From UBA7359 sp963976795 (GTDB lineage: Bacteria; Pseudomonadota; Gammaproteobacteria; Eutrophobiales; Eutrophobiaceae), in NCBI GenBank assembly GCA_963976795.1, contig CAXBLT010000011.1, forward strand, positions 28,505 to 92,504: a DNA stretch of 64,000 nucleotides, read 5' to 3'. The translations under genes and the position numbers were made by a program. The notes under the pieces are model-generated. The model ran no database searches. It worked only from the letters and a program-made list of their open reading frames with translations, and was not told the origin of the DNA. This document shows positions 18,320-27,169 of this stretch, piece after piece (the stretch's first letter is position 1; every line of letters starts with the position of its first letter).

Positions 18320-18681
18320 TAGAAAATAAGGACTAAGGCCCAAACTATGGCAGCATTAATTAAAGCAAGTAATACCGCTGCTGAACCAATATCTTTTGCT
18401 CGACCAGATAACTCATGATGTTCTGTACTAACCCGGTCGACAATCGCTTCTATACCGGAGTTTAATAACTCGGTAACCAAGATTAATAGAACAACACTGA
18501 TAAGAAATGCACGTTCAAATCCATTTTCACCAAAATATAAAGCCAGAGGAATTAATACAATAGCTAGATAAACCTCTTGCCGAAAGGCCTGTTCATTAGC
18601 AAAAGCAGCCTTGAAACCTTTCCAGGAAAACTGTGTTGCCATTACTAATCTCGTCAAACCACTAGTTCCTTGAGAGACCAT
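18319..18681 (-). CDS. dgkA: Diacylglycerol kinase
   Basis: DgkA phosphorylates diacylglycerol in the inner membrane, recycling the by-product of membrane-derived oligosaccharide or lipid A modification. The 120-residue protein has the three-helix layout, the amphipathic N-terminal stretch GFKAAFANEQAFRQE and the catalytic ELLNSGIEAIVDRVSTEHHELSGRAKDIGSAAV region. Its stop overlaps the start of the LpxR-like gene, so both probably act on envelope lipids together. Confidence 0.95.
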   Translation of the reverse strand: MVSQGTSGLTRLVMATQFSWKGFKAAFANEQAFRQEVYLAIVLIPLALYFGENGFERAFLISVVLLILVTELLNSGIEAIVDRVSTEHHELSGRAKDIGSAAVLLALINAAIVWALVLIF

Positions 18682-18723
18682 AATCTTAGCTACATCCCTG
18701 TCTTATTATAAATAATATTTTAA

Positions 18724-19221
18724 TTATAATATTGCGAGTGCCGCATCGTAATTGGGTTCTTGTGCAATCTCCGGCACTAGCTCTGAATGAATAACCTTGT
18801 CATTCTCATCAACAACGATAAGGGCTCTTGCTGTAATACCCGCTAATGGACCATCTTCGATCAACACGCCATAGTCTTTGGCAAACTTTCGCGAACGCAT
18901 CATAGACAGTGTAATAACATTATCTGTACCTTCGGCCTTACAAAACCGCGACATAGCAAAAGGCAGATCAGCCGCAATCATTAAAAAAACGGCATCAGAT
19001 TTTTCCTTCGCTGCATCGTTAAACTTTTTTGTCGAGGTAGCGCAAACTGGTGTATCTAAACTTGGCACTATGCTGAGTAACTTTTTCTTGCCCTTATATG
19101 TCGCAAGCGAGACATCTCCAAGTTCAGCATTGACCAATGTAAAATCAGGCGCATTATCGCCTACTTTTGGTAGTTCACCATTCGTATTAATTTCATTGCC
19201 TTGCAATGTTATTGTGGCCAT
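18724..19221 (-). CDS. tpx: Thiol peroxidase (Tpx, atypical 2-Cys peroxiredoxin)
   Basis: Tpx reduces hydrogen peroxide and alkyl hydroperoxides with thioredoxin. The 165-residue protein carries the peroxidatic cysteine in SLDTPVCATSTKKFN (about residue 60) and the resolving cysteine in RFCKAEGTDNV (about residue 93), as in E. coli Tpx. Its ATG begins two bases after the gcvH stop, so the two are co-transcribed. Confidence 0.96.
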   Translation of the reverse strand: MATITLQGNEINTNGELPKVGDNAPDFTLVNAELGDVSLATYKGKKKLLSIVPSLDTPVCATSTKKFNDAAKEKSDAVFLMIAADLPFAMSRFCKAEGTDNVITLSMMRSRKFAKDYGVLIEDGPLAGITARALIVVDENDKVIHSELVPEIAQEPNYDAALAIL

Positions 19222-19222
19222 T

Positions 19223-19615
19223 TTATAAACCCTCCTCCGTTAACTCTGAATAAGCTTCGGGATCGATTAACCCCTCCAACTCAGAAACATCATTAGTTTT
19301 AATTGTGAACATCCAACCATCGCTATATGGTTCGGAATTAATTAATTCCGGCGCATCTTCCAGGGCAGAATTCACCTCTAAAATGATACCACTTAAAGGA
19401 CAATATATATCTGATGTAGATTTAACCGATTCGACAACGGCACATTCGTCAGTTTGCCCAAATTCACGATCAATTTCAGGTGTTTCAACAAACACGACAT
19501 CGCCTAGTTGATCTTGAGCAAAATCAGTTATCCCGACGCGATAGGTATTTTCGCCCAGATCTTCTAGCCAAAGATGCGTATCCGTATATTTTAAATCAGA
19601 AGGAACACTATGCAT
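19223..19615 (-). CDS. gcvH: Glycine cleavage system H protein
   Basis: GcvH is the lipoyl-carrying shuttle of the glycine cleavage complex. The 130-residue protein shows YTDTHLWLE, VGITDFAQDQLGDVVFVETP and the lipoyl-lysine motif VESVKSTSDIYCPLSG (Lys about residue 66), then EPYSDGWM. No gcvT or gcvP lies in this window, so its partner proteins are elsewhere. Pairing with tpx is unusual. Confidence 0.95.
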   Translation of the reverse strand: MHSVPSDLKYTDTHLWLEDLGENTYRVGITDFAQDQLGDVVFVETPEIDREFGQTDECAVVESVKSTSDIYCPLSGIILEVNSALEDAPELINSEPYSDGWMFTIKTNDVSELEGLIDPEAYSELTEEGL

Positions 19616-19711
19616 TTTGTTAAGTCACTCGTTCATGTGATCGGTTTATCTCTGTATAGGACATATCTGCCTGATCCAAGGCAAAAATAGTCTCTTCACT
19701 ATCTCTATACA

Positions 19712-20761
19712 TTACTTTATATCCGGGAATAGAACCAGATGATCAATCTCTAAACGTATTCCGATAGGCTCATTTATCGGGTGGTCATGATGGCTGGGCA
19801 CCAAACTCATGAGGCGCAGACCACTATCTAGTTCAAGAGTGTATAGAAACTCAGCTCCTCTAAATGCTTTATCCGTGACTCGCGCCGTCATACTACTGTC
19901 ATCATCATGCAGAATATCATCAGGTCTAATCAAAACACGCACCCTCTTACCTACCTCAGCCTCATGGGTAGCAGCACTTTGAATAATACCGATCTCAGTT
20001 TTGACCTCTGTATCAGTGATAACTTCACCTGAAATGAAAACCCCTTCTCCAATAAAATCAGCTACCACTGCTGTTTGTGGCTCGTGATATAGATTAAAAG
20101 GCGTATCCCATTGCAGCAACTGACCATCATTCATTACGCCAATCATATCCGCCATAGCAAATGCTTCAAGTTGATTGTGACTAACCATGATTGTAGTTAT
20201 ACCATCGTGTTTTAATATTTGCCGTAGCTCGCGCGCTATTTGTTCACGCAACTCTATATCGAGACTAGCGAATGGCTCATCCAATAACAGCACACCTGGC
20301 CTCGGGGCCATCGCTCGTGCCAAGGCAACACGCTGTTGTTGTCCCCCAGATAAACTATGTGGATATTTATTAATATGTTTTTCTAAAGAGAGCAGCATCA
20401 CTAGTTCATCTAGTCGTTGTGCTACCATCTTGGCATTTAGATTTTTCAAACCAAAAACAATATTGTCTTTAACACACATATGCGGAAATAAAGCATAGTC
20501 CTGAAATACCATGCCTATATGCCGTTGCTCTACCGGAAGATGGTGCGTCGGGTTGCTAACCCTGACACCCTTGATCCAGACCTCGCCTTTATATTGCCTT
20601 TCAAAACCGGCAATGCAACGTAATAAGGTCGTCTTGCCACAACCACTAGGCCCAAGCAGACAAGCAATCCCTGTCTCATTAACGCCAAAGGAAACATCTT
20701 CTAAAATGGAGCGTCCTTCAATAGACAATGATATATCTTTTATTTCTATTGCGTTATTCAT
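19712..20761 (-). CDS. fbpC: Iron(III) ABC transporter ATP-binding protein FbpC
   Basis: The 349-residue ATPase energises ferric-iron uptake. Visible are the P-loop GPSGCGKTTLLR near residue 38, LSGGQQQRVALARA near residue 137 and LLLDEPFASLD near residue 159, followed by a regulatory TOBE-like C-terminus (RVRVLIRPDDI). It overlaps fbpB by eight bases and is the last gene of fbpABC. The C-terminal domain and gene order favour Fe3+ transport over spermidine uptake. Confidence 0.92.
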   Translation of the reverse strand: MNNAIEIKDISLSIEGRSILEDVSFGVNETGIACLLGPSGCGKTTLLRCIAGFERQYKGEVWIKGVRVSNPTHHLPVEQRHIGMVFQDYALFPHMCVKDNIVFGLKNLNAKMVAQRLDELVMLLSLEKHINKYPHSLSGGQQQRVALARAMAPRPGVLLLDEPFASLDIELREQIARELRQILKHDGITTIMVSHNQLEAFAMADMIGVMNDGQLLQWDTPFNLYHEPQTAVVADFIGEGVFISGEVITDTEVKTEIGIIQSAATHEAEVGKRVRVLIRPDDILHDDDSSMTARVTDKAFRGAEFLYTLELDSGLRLMSLVPSHHDHPINEPIGIRLEIDHLVLFPDIK

Positions 20762-22445
20762 GGCCTGGCCGTGATCGTGAAATTGAATTACTGATAATAA
20801 TTACCGGGATGATACCAGCAATCACTATCGCTAACGCAGGCACTGCGGCATCAGCGAGTAATTCTTCATTAGCAAGCTCATAAGTGCGCACTGCTAACGT
20901 ATTAAAATTAAAAGGTCTTAAGATAAGCGTCGCGGGTAATTCTTTAAGCACGTCAACAAAAACCAGTAATAACGCTGTCAATAAACTACCGCGCATCATT
21001 GGCACATGTATACGTTTTACAATAGTCCCTGCCGCCATGCCTGTCGTTTTTGCAACTTCGTCCATGACCGGCTTTATCTTACCCAATGCTGCCTCGACGG
21101 TATTAATAGATACGGCCAGAAAACGCACTAAGTAGGCGAAGACGAGCGTAAATACCGTGCCGCTGATCAATAAGCCACTGCTAACGCTTAGGTTTTCCAT
21201 CAAAAAATTATCTAATGAATTATCGAACCAGGCAAAAGGGATTAAAACACCTACGGCAATAACTGTCCCTGGTATTGCATAACCCATACTGACAAAACGT
21301 ACCAGCATTCGATTTAGCAATGACTGATTGTTTCTATTTGAATACGCCATAAACAAGGCAAGGGCCAAGGCTAATATAGAGGTAATAAAAGCCAGCAACA
21401 AACTATGAAATAATAATAGATAAAAATCTTTGCCCAGTACTTCCGCATAGGTATCTAAAGCCCAGTTGATCAATAAAGAGACAGGAATAATAAAACCAAA
21501 TATCAACGGCGACGCACAAATAATCAAAGCTATATAACCACGTCCGCTTGTCAAACGTTGCTGCATCAATGAACTGTAACGGTTGCTGGTATGGTGGTAC
21601 CGTGCTTGTTTTCGAGATCGTTTTTCAAGATACAAAAAGACCGCGACAAATGCTAACAATAATGCGGACAACTGTGCAGCAGCAAGACTGTTGCCTAGTC
21701 CAAACCAGGTCCTGAAGATACCGGTCGTAAATGCAGAGACACCAAAATATTGCACAGTGCCGTAATCAGCCAGGGTTTCCATCACCACTAGAGAAAGGCC
21801 AACCATGATTGCGGGTCGCGCCAATGGCAAGCCAACACGTCTAAAAGCGCTGAACGCATTACACCCCAAGGTACGAGACACTTCTAATACGCAAACCGAC
21901 TGTTCTATAAATGCAGCACGCGCTAACAAATAAATATACGGGTATAAAACCAGCGACAGCATGGCTATTGCACCGCCCAGGGAACGAACTTCCGGAAACC
22001 AATAATCACGATACTGCCAACCGGTAAACTCACGCAGCATAGTTTGCAATGGGCCTGCTACATCCAGTGCACCAGTATAACTATAGGCAATAATATAGGC
22101 GGGCATAGACATGGGTAATAACAGCGCCCATTCAAGTTGGCGGCTTAGAGGAAACCGGTACATAGTGACCATCCATGCCGGGATAACTCCAAGCAATAGA
22201 CTAAAGAAACCAACACCAACTAAAAGGGCTAATGAGTTACCAATATAGTCAGTTAAAACGGTCGCTCTTAGATGCGCCCATACTTCATACTCCGGGAAAA
22301 ATAGCGAGCCAAATACAACGGCAAGCGGAATGCTAAATAATAAGGAAATACCAACTAATACTGTATTCCAGCTTGTTATTTTAAATAAGCGACGCTTAAC
22401 ATTTTCTGCATTGGGTAATGCTTGTACAACGCGTGTGGCAAGCAT
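20754..22445 (-). CDS. fbpB: Iron(III) ABC transporter permease FbpB (duplicated permease)
   Basis: This 563-residue membrane protein consists of two fused permease halves of about six helices each, typical of FbpB/SfuB. Each half carries a cytoplasmic EAA-type loop that contacts the ATPase: EVSRTLGCNAFSAFRRVGLPL in the first and DEVAKTTGMAAGTIVKRIHVPM in the second. It starts ten bases after the fbpA stop. Confidence 0.93.
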   Translation of the reverse strand: MLATRVVQALPNAENVKRRLFKITSWNTVLVGISLLFSIPLAVVFGSLFFPEYEVWAHLRATVLTDYIGNSLALLVGVGFFSLLLGVIPAWMVTMYRFPLSRQLEWALLLPMSMPAYIIAYSYTGALDVAGPLQTMLREFTGWQYRDYWFPEVRSLGGAIAMLSLVLYPYIYLLARAAFIEQSVCVLEVSRTLGCNAFSAFRRVGLPLARPAIMVGLSLVVMETLADYGTVQYFGVSAFTTGIFRTWFGLGNSLAAAQLSALLLAFVAVFLYLEKRSRKQARYHHTSNRYSSLMQQRLTSGRGYIALIICASPLIFGFIIPVSLLINWALDTYAEVLGKDFYLLLFHSLLLAFITSILALALALFMAYSNRNNQSLLNRMLVRFVSMGYAIPGTVIAVGVLIPFAWFDNSLDNFLMENLSVSSGLLISGTVFTLVFAYLVRFLAVSINTVEAALGKIKPVMDEVAKTTGMAAGTIVKRIHVPMMRGSLLTALLLVFVDVLKELPATLILRPFNFNTLAVRTYELANEELLADAAVPALAIVIAGIIPVIIISNSISRSRPGHE

Positions 22446-22455
22446 CGATAACCGT

Positions 22456-23463
22456 TTACTTCCAGCCCACGCGGTCCATCAACAACACTGCATCTTTATT
22501 ATGCTTACCTAGTAAATTCAGGTTTAATATATCAGCTTTGAATTTTCCCCAATTTTTTAAAATAGATTTACTTTCTATTGCAGGATTTACAGAATACTCA
22601 TGATTTGTATCGGCATACCATTGCTGTGCTGTATCACTAACAAGAAACTCCAATAATTGTATCGCTTCTTTTTTATGTTTCGCTGACTTGAGTATGCCGG
22701 CACCACTCACATTCATATGTGCACCGCGACCATCTTGATTAGGCCAGAATAATTCTATTTTTTTTGCGGCTGCGACTTCAGCATCTTGACTAGATTCAAG
22801 CATACCAGCCAAATAATAATTATTAACTAAAGCAACGTCACAAACTCCTGCTGCTACTGCTTTTATCTGATCACGATCACCGCCCTTTGGTGGTCTGGCA
22901 AAATTAGTTACCAGACCTGTAGCCCAGCGTTCTGTTTTTTCCAAACCATAATTGGCAATCATTGCTGCAACGAGGGACTGGTTATACACATTTGAAGATG
23001 AACGCACACAAATTCGTTTTTTCCATTTATCATCAGCAAGGTCGATATAGCTATCCAGCTCGCTTTCTTTTACGCGATCAGGCGCATAAATAATAATTCT
23101 TGAGCGCAAAGATAAACCAAACCATTGTAGCTCAGCATCTCGATAGTGCTCAGGAATCGTTTTATTCAGCAATTCAGAATCAACCTGCTGAAACAAATCT
23201 TTTTCTTTAGCTCGTATTAATCGTGCCACATCAACAGTGAGCAAAACATCCGCTGGTGTATTTCTACCTTCAACCTCTAAACGTTTAAGCAGAGTATCTG
23301 CTTCGCCAGTGACTATATTTACATTAATGGCTGTCTCTTTTGTAAACTGCTCAAGCAATGGTTTTATAAGAGCTTCTTTTCTTGCGGAATAGATATTGAC
23401 CTCAGCAGCAGTTACTACCTGATACTGGTGCAATATAAGTAAAAAGATGATTAATTTTTTCAT
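22456..23463 (-). CDS. fbpA: Periplasmic iron(III)-binding protein FbpA
   Basis: FbpA carries naked or citrate-bound Fe3+ through the periplasm. The 335-residue precursor has a signal peptide (KLIIFLLILHQYQVVTAA) and the family start EVNIYSARKE. The paired iron-ligand tyrosines are in LVNNYYLAGML (Tyr 216-217). It is the first gene of fbpABC and is preceded by a Fur-box-like sequence. Confidence 0.94.
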   Translation of the reverse strand: MKKLIIFLLILHQYQVVTAAEVNIYSARKEALIKPLLEQFTKETAINVNIVTGEADTLLKRLEVEGRNTPADVLLTVDVARLIRAKEKDLFQQVDSELLNKTIPEHYRDAELQWFGLSLRSRIIIYAPDRVKESELDSYIDLADDKWKKRICVRSSSNVYNQSLVAAMIANYGLEKTERWATGLVTNFARPPKGGDRDQIKAVAAGVCDVALVNNYYLAGMLESSQDAEVAAAKKIELFWPNQDGRGAHMNVSGAGILKSAKHKKEAIQLLEFLVSDTAQQWYADTNHEYSVNPAIESKSILKNWGKFKADILNLNLLGKHNKDAVLLMDRVGWK

Positions 23464-23497
23464 TATTGCTGCTTAATGTTATTTTTTCTTAAAGTAT

Positions 23498-23513
23498 AAA
23501 TGATAATGATTCC
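23498..23513. promoter_or_regulatory. Fur-box-like site upstream of fbpABC
   Basis: AAATGATAATGATTCC, 35-50 bases upstream of the fbpA start at 23463, contains the repeated (N)AT(A/T)AT-type hexamers of a Fur operator core (GATAATGAT). The position fits iron-repressed control of fbpA. Confidence 0.65.
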
Positions 23514-23535
23514 GAATTACATTTTAATATTTTTA

Positions 23536-24255
23536 TCAGCTTCTCTTCCACCACATCCACACGCCGGTGCATGACAGAAGCAACAACATTAATGCGATAA
23601 AATCGACAAAATACACGCCCCATGGACCCACAATTCGACCACTATGTAGATCCAACAACACCCTTTCGATGGTTAAACCACTCCCTCTATACTGTTGTAA
23701 TAGATTCTCGTTTAGTTCTTCAGGCATTGTCGATACGAGCGACCAATCCGCATCAAGGTGATCATATTCTTTCCATTCGAGGGCATCGAGATTGACATGG
23801 TAGTAGCCATGCGCTGCTTTTATAACAATATCGCCTTGATCGTCAGTCCCTATTTCTCTCATGCCAGCAGGCACACCTTCAACACCAGCAAGATGCTCTA
23901 TAGTCTCTCCCTCTTTGGAGAGCAACAGCAACTGCCCGTCAAATGCAACTGTTACAATATTGTTGGCACTCACTATTCCAATCAATTGCTGAGCATCTTT
24001 TGCTATCTCTCGTTTATCAAAATAAATGCGCTCGCCAAGCTGGCTAACCCTAATCCCATCAGCTTCAAAGCTTAATGGTTCACTAGCAGGGTTTATTTGA
24101 TAAACCTCAAGTAGCCATTGCATTTGTATAAACTTATTGTTGAGTTGTAATTGCTCACTATGATTTAACGCTATTCCACTAATCACTAAAAAGATTACGA
24201 ACAGTGCTGAAAACACTCCAAACTTTTTATGCCATTTATGAATTATTGCGAACAT
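23536..24255 (-). CDS. PepSY-associated transmembrane protein
   Basis: The 239-residue protein has an N-terminal helix (FGVFSALFVIFLVISGIALNH) preceded by HKWHKK, a periplasmic beta-rich region and a C-terminal helix (FVDFIALMLLLLSCTGVWMWW) preceded by LDLHSGRIVGPWG. This is the PepSY-TM layout; paired histidines in the helices can bind haem in relatives. PepSY-TM proteins such as FoxB are known to reduce ferric siderophores. Between fbpA and an FMN-binding protein, a ferric reductase role is plausible but inferred. Confidence 0.75.
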   Translation of the reverse strand: MFAIIHKWHKKFGVFSALFVIFLVISGIALNHSEQLQLNNKFIQMQWLLEVYQINPASEPLSFEADGIRVSQLGERIYFDKREIAKDAQQLIGIVSANNIVTVAFDGQLLLLSKEGETIEHLAGVEGVPAGMREIGTDDQGDIVIKAAHGYYHVNLDALEWKEYDHLDADWSLVSTMPEELNENLLQQYRGSGLTIERVLLDLHSGRIVGPWGVYFVDFIALMLLLLSCTGVWMWWKRS

Positions 24256-24267
24256 ATTATTTTTAAT

Positions 24268-24792
24268 TTATTTATTTTTAACTCGTGAATCCAGATACAA
24301 TGCTAAACGGGCCAGTTTAGTTAATGCATTTACTGACAGCGTCGCACCAGATATCCCATCGATATTTCGATCCAGTTGGTTGTCTAATCCCAACGTAGAC
24401 TGTTTAAACTGATCTGTAAAAAAGGGGTATTTCACTTCCCAACCACGAGATTCCCTGAAAATTAAAACATTAAGTTGCTCAATCTTGCTTTCTTTAACAA
24501 CCAATCCAACAGTGATAGGTTTATCTCGACCAATTTCTTCTAAAATCCACACGGTCTTACTACCGTCATCCCAATAGCGCAAACGAACAACATTAAGATC
24601 ATGCCCGAGAATCGAATTAATATCTGATTTTAAAGCTTTAGTAACCCACAGTTTTTCTGGTTGCGGTGGTTTATTCTCAAACACTTGCTGGAGAAATTTT
24701 TCTGGCTCCAGATAAACGCCTTTAGCAACAGACAATGTACTCATCTGTATTACATAAATTGCTAAAACAAGACTGGATATTATTTTTATCAT
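24268..24792 (-). CDS. Periplasmic FMN-binding domain protein
   Basis: The 174-residue protein has a signal peptide (SSLVLAIYVIQMSTLSVA) and a C-terminal FMN-binding domain. The flavin attachment motif is DGISGATLSVNAL (Thr about 151), the [SD]GA[T] pattern of NqrC and RnfG, where ApbE links FMN covalently. It precedes the PepSY gene by 12 bases and probably passes electrons to it (inference). No apbE lies in this window. Confidence 0.8.
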   Translation of the reverse strand: MIKIISSLVLAIYVIQMSTLSVAKGVYLEPEKFLQQVFENKPPQPEKLWVTKALKSDINSILGHDLNVVRLRYWDDGSKTVWILEEIGRDKPITVGLVVKESKIEQLNVLIFRESRGWEVKYPFFTDQFKQSTLGLDNQLDRNIDGISGATLSVNALTKLARLALYLDSRVKNK

Positions 24793-24820
24793 ATTGTAAT
24801 TATGAAATTTAAAAGTATAA

Positions 24821-24840
24821 AGGGCGCTAATAAGCGCCCT
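24821..24840 (-). terminator. Terminator of the porin gene
   Basis: AGGGCGCT (24821-24828) and AGCGCCCT (24833-24840) form a perfect 8-base-pair stem with an AATA loop, just past the porin stop at 24894 on the reverse strand. The trailing T-run is weak (TTTATACTTTT), so partial read-through into the FMN-binding gene is possible. Confidence 0.75.
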
Positions 24841-24893
24841 CTAAAATTAACAACAGTTTTTAAAGTATCGTTAATATAACATTATCTATAAAT

Positions 24894-26207
24894 CTAGAAT
24901 TGATATCCCATCCCTAAGTTAATTCCGTCTCTAATAGCATCGGCCCGGTTATCGCCGCTTTCATTTTGATAATCCATTTTGAAAACAACATTTTTATGTG
25001 GCCACCAATTCAAGCCAACATTCCAACTGTCAAACTGGACATAGGTACCATTAGGTACCGTGCCCTGACCACGTTCATCCCACTCAGAATAACGTGCAAA
25101 GATACCTAGATCGCCTGGAATAAACCCTGGCCCTTTAAAACGATATGCGGGCTCTATATACCAACCATCAATATCATCTTGCGTATATGTTATCCCGACA
25201 GGCGCATCGATATCCCAACGCGCATAGAGAGCACGCACACCGAAACCACTACTATGCTTATAGTCTACATGCCCTTCAAATAAGGTAGCATCAACGTCAA
25301 AAGCATCCGCAGTCCCCGTCATATCGGCTTGATACTGCCCAGAAAGAGCCACTTCTAAACCAGGCATACCGGTATAACGAATTCGACCAGTCACTGCGAT
25401 GTCCTGATTATCAGCTTCGGCTACTTTCGAACGCCCACTTCTAGGACGTAAAGTAGATGAACCCGTAGTCGGGCTTAATAAACCACCATGCGTTACCAGA
25501 TCGTAGTTCCAGCCCGGTGCAACTTCTCCATTCAAACCAATGCCTGCTTCCCACCATGTTGCAGGAATAATTTCACTTTCTATCCTATTACGTTCTACGC
25601 CGTAAAAAGTATTTGGTTCATGTGTTGGATTGATAATACCTATTGGTAAAATATCGACCCCAGCACGAAAACGATGATTATCATTGATATCCATCTCTAT
25701 CCATGCTTGTTCCAGCTCAACTTCGCCTGCTTGGCTCTCACCTGCAATGGCGTGCTCCAACTCAAACTCTGAAAAAAACCGAATACTGTCGGTAAACTCA
25801 TGCCCAAAATACAAAACGAAACGATGAAAATCGACTCTATCACGCGCATCGTTTCCACCAACTGTATCGTTATCATCACTTAGGTTATTGTAATGTAACT
25901 CGCCATAACCGCCGATACTCGTGCGATCAAACCAGGACGATCCACTAGATGAAGATTGAGCTACCTCAATCGCTTCTGCAGCAGCTTCAACTTCTTGTGC
26001 TGTCGCTTCAACTTTTTGCTCAGCAACCTCCACCTTCTGCTCTGTCTTCTCTAATTTTTGTTGTAGTTGTTCTATTATTTTTTGTTGCTGCTGAATGATC
26101 TTCCACATCTCATCCGCATCTGGTGTTTCAGCATGAGCTAATGGAAAGAAAAATGTATTTACTAGCAATATTATAAAACCACACCTGAAAAACTTATTGT
26201 GTTTCAT
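24894..26207 (-). CDS. Outer-membrane porin with N-terminal coiled coil
   Basis: The 437-residue protein has a signal peptide ending FFFPLAHA, then a long coiled coil (QQKIIEQLQQKLEKTEQKVE and further KVEATAQEVEAA repeats) and a beta-barrel domain. The barrel part begins GGYGELHYNN and ends LGMGYQF with a terminal Phe typical of outer-membrane assembly. It resembles the OprO/P-like porins. A Fur-like site upstream suggests iron control. The substrate is unknown. Confidence 0.8.
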   Translation of the reverse strand: MKHNKFFRCGFIILLVNTFFFPLAHAETPDADEMWKIIQQQQKIIEQLQQKLEKTEQKVEVAEQKVEATAQEVEAAAEAIEVAQSSSSGSSWFDRTSIGGYGELHYNNLSDDNDTVGGNDARDRVDFHRFVLYFGHEFTDSIRFFSEFELEHAIAGESQAGEVELEQAWIEMDINDNHRFRAGVDILPIGIINPTHEPNTFYGVERNRIESEIIPATWWEAGIGLNGEVAPGWNYDLVTHGGLLSPTTGSSTLRPRSGRSKVAEADNQDIAVTGRIRYTGMPGLEVALSGQYQADMTGTADAFDVDATLFEGHVDYKHSSGFGVRALYARWDIDAPVGITYTQDDIDGWYIEPAYRFKGPGFIPGDLGIFARYSEWDERGQGTVPNGTYVQFDSWNVGLNWWPHKNVVFKMDYQNESGDNRADAIRDGINLGMGYQF

Positions 26208-26250
26208 TTCTCTATATTCCTTGATAAAAAATTAATTGTGACTCATAAAA

Positions 26251-26270
26251 AGTAATGAGAATTATTAACA
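26251..26270. promoter_or_regulatory. Fur-box-like site upstream of the porin
   Basis: AGTAATGAGAATTATTAACA lies about 45 bases upstream of the porin start at 26207. TAATGAGAATTATTA is close to the Fur core GATAATGATAATCATTATC. It suggests iron repression of this outer-membrane channel. Confidence 0.55.
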
Positions 26271-26333
26271 TTTAAAGATCGAGACCATCCCAAGATAGAT
26301 TTAAAACAAGGGGAGATATAAGCCTGTACGTTA

Positions 26334-26531
26334 TTATAAGCTGAACAGATCAGCAGAGTTCATTTGCGATTCTAACGCGCGGTCTAAGCACGCAGAAGCA
26401 TCGCAAATACACGTGCCACATTGGTTACCCACACCAAGCTTGCTCTCTAGTTGGTGCATACAATTTGCACCAGCTTTTACAGCTTTTTTGATGTCAGTTT
26501 CTGTGACCGCGTTGCAAACACAAATGTACAT
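26334..26531 (-). CDS. bfd: Bacterioferritin-associated ferredoxin
   Basis: Bfd docks on bacterioferritin and delivers electrons to reduce and release stored iron. The 65-residue protein has the [2Fe-2S] ligands C4 and C6 (ICVCNAVT) and C38 and C41 (NQCGTCICDA), the full BFD pattern. It lies beside two bacterioferritin genes and carries a Fur-like site upstream. Confidence 0.93.
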   Translation of the reverse strand: MYICVCNAVTETDIKKAVKAGANCMHQLESKLGVGNQCGTCICDASACLDRALESQMNSADLFSL

Positions 26532-26580
26532 GGTTATGGATATAGCTAGTTCTCTGTTAAACGTTAATAGTAATTATATT

Positions 26581-26600
26581 ATCAATGAGAACTATTATCA
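26581..26600. promoter_or_regulatory. Fur-box-like site upstream of bfd
   Basis: ATCAATGAGAACTATTATCA lies about 50 bases upstream of the bfd start at 26531 and matches the Fur consensus well (ATGAGAA-TATTATC). It is consistent with iron-limited induction of Bfd to mobilise stored iron. Confidence 0.6.
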
Positions 26601-26612
26601 AATAGAAAACGA

Positions 26613-26649
26613 TAAAAAACCCCAACTATTTTTAATAGATCGGGTTTTC
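26613..26649 (-). terminator. Terminator of the bacterioferritin pair
   Basis: On the reverse strand AAAACCC and GGGGTTTTTT frame an inner CTATT/AATAG pairing, giving a stem followed by six T residues. It follows the stop of the second bacterioferritin gene at 26656 and separates it from bfd. Confidence 0.8.
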
Positions 26650-26655
26650 AATCAC

Positions 26656-27123
26656 TTACACCTGCGATTGCAAATAATTCTCTAAACCAATCTTGTCAAT
26701 TAAACCCAATTGTTTCTCTAACCAATCCGTATGATCTTCTTCTGTGTCTTTTAGCAATACTTCGAGTATCTCTCGGGTTTGGTAATCTTTCTCGGATTCA
26801 CAGCAACCGATCGCCTCTTTGAGATCCGCAATAACACTCAGCTCTAGCAATAAATCATTCTTTAGCATTTGTGGGACATCGCAACCTATATTCAATGCGG
26901 CGCGTTCTGACAAATCAGGTGTACCCTCTAAAAATAAAATACGCTTTATTAATTCATCTGCATGGCCTGTTTCATCTTCCATTTCGTGGCTGATTCGTTC
27001 GTAAAGCTTTGTTAACCCAAGATCTTCGTACATCCGTGAGTGGATAAAATATTGATCTATAGCCGTTAGTTCACCTGCGAGCAACTTATTCAGCTGACTT
27101 AACACTTTTGTGCTGCCTTTCAT
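26656..27123 (-). CDS. bfr: Bacterioferritin subunit lacking the haem methionine
   Basis: The 155-residue ferritin-like protein keeps the ferroxidase ligands (GELTAID, DETGHAD, LLLELS, EEDHTDW). At the position of the haem-bridging Met52, where the usual run is DEMKHAD, it has DETGHAD, so a Thr replaces Met. Such a subunit cannot provide the normal bis-Met haem site. It pairs with the Met-containing copy upstream and probably forms mixed shells, as in bacteria with two bacterioferritins. Confidence 0.92.
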   Translation of the reverse strand: MKGSTKVLSQLNKLLAGELTAIDQYFIHSRMYEDLGLTKLYERISHEMEDETGHADELIKRILFLEGTPDLSERAALNIGCDVPQMLKNDLLLELSVIADLKEAIGCCESEKDYQTREILEVLLKDTEEDHTDWLEKQLGLIDKIGLENYLQSQV

Positions 27124-27169
27124 TTCAAGATTCCTTACTAAGAAGAGTTACTTTTATTTAAAGTCAGGA

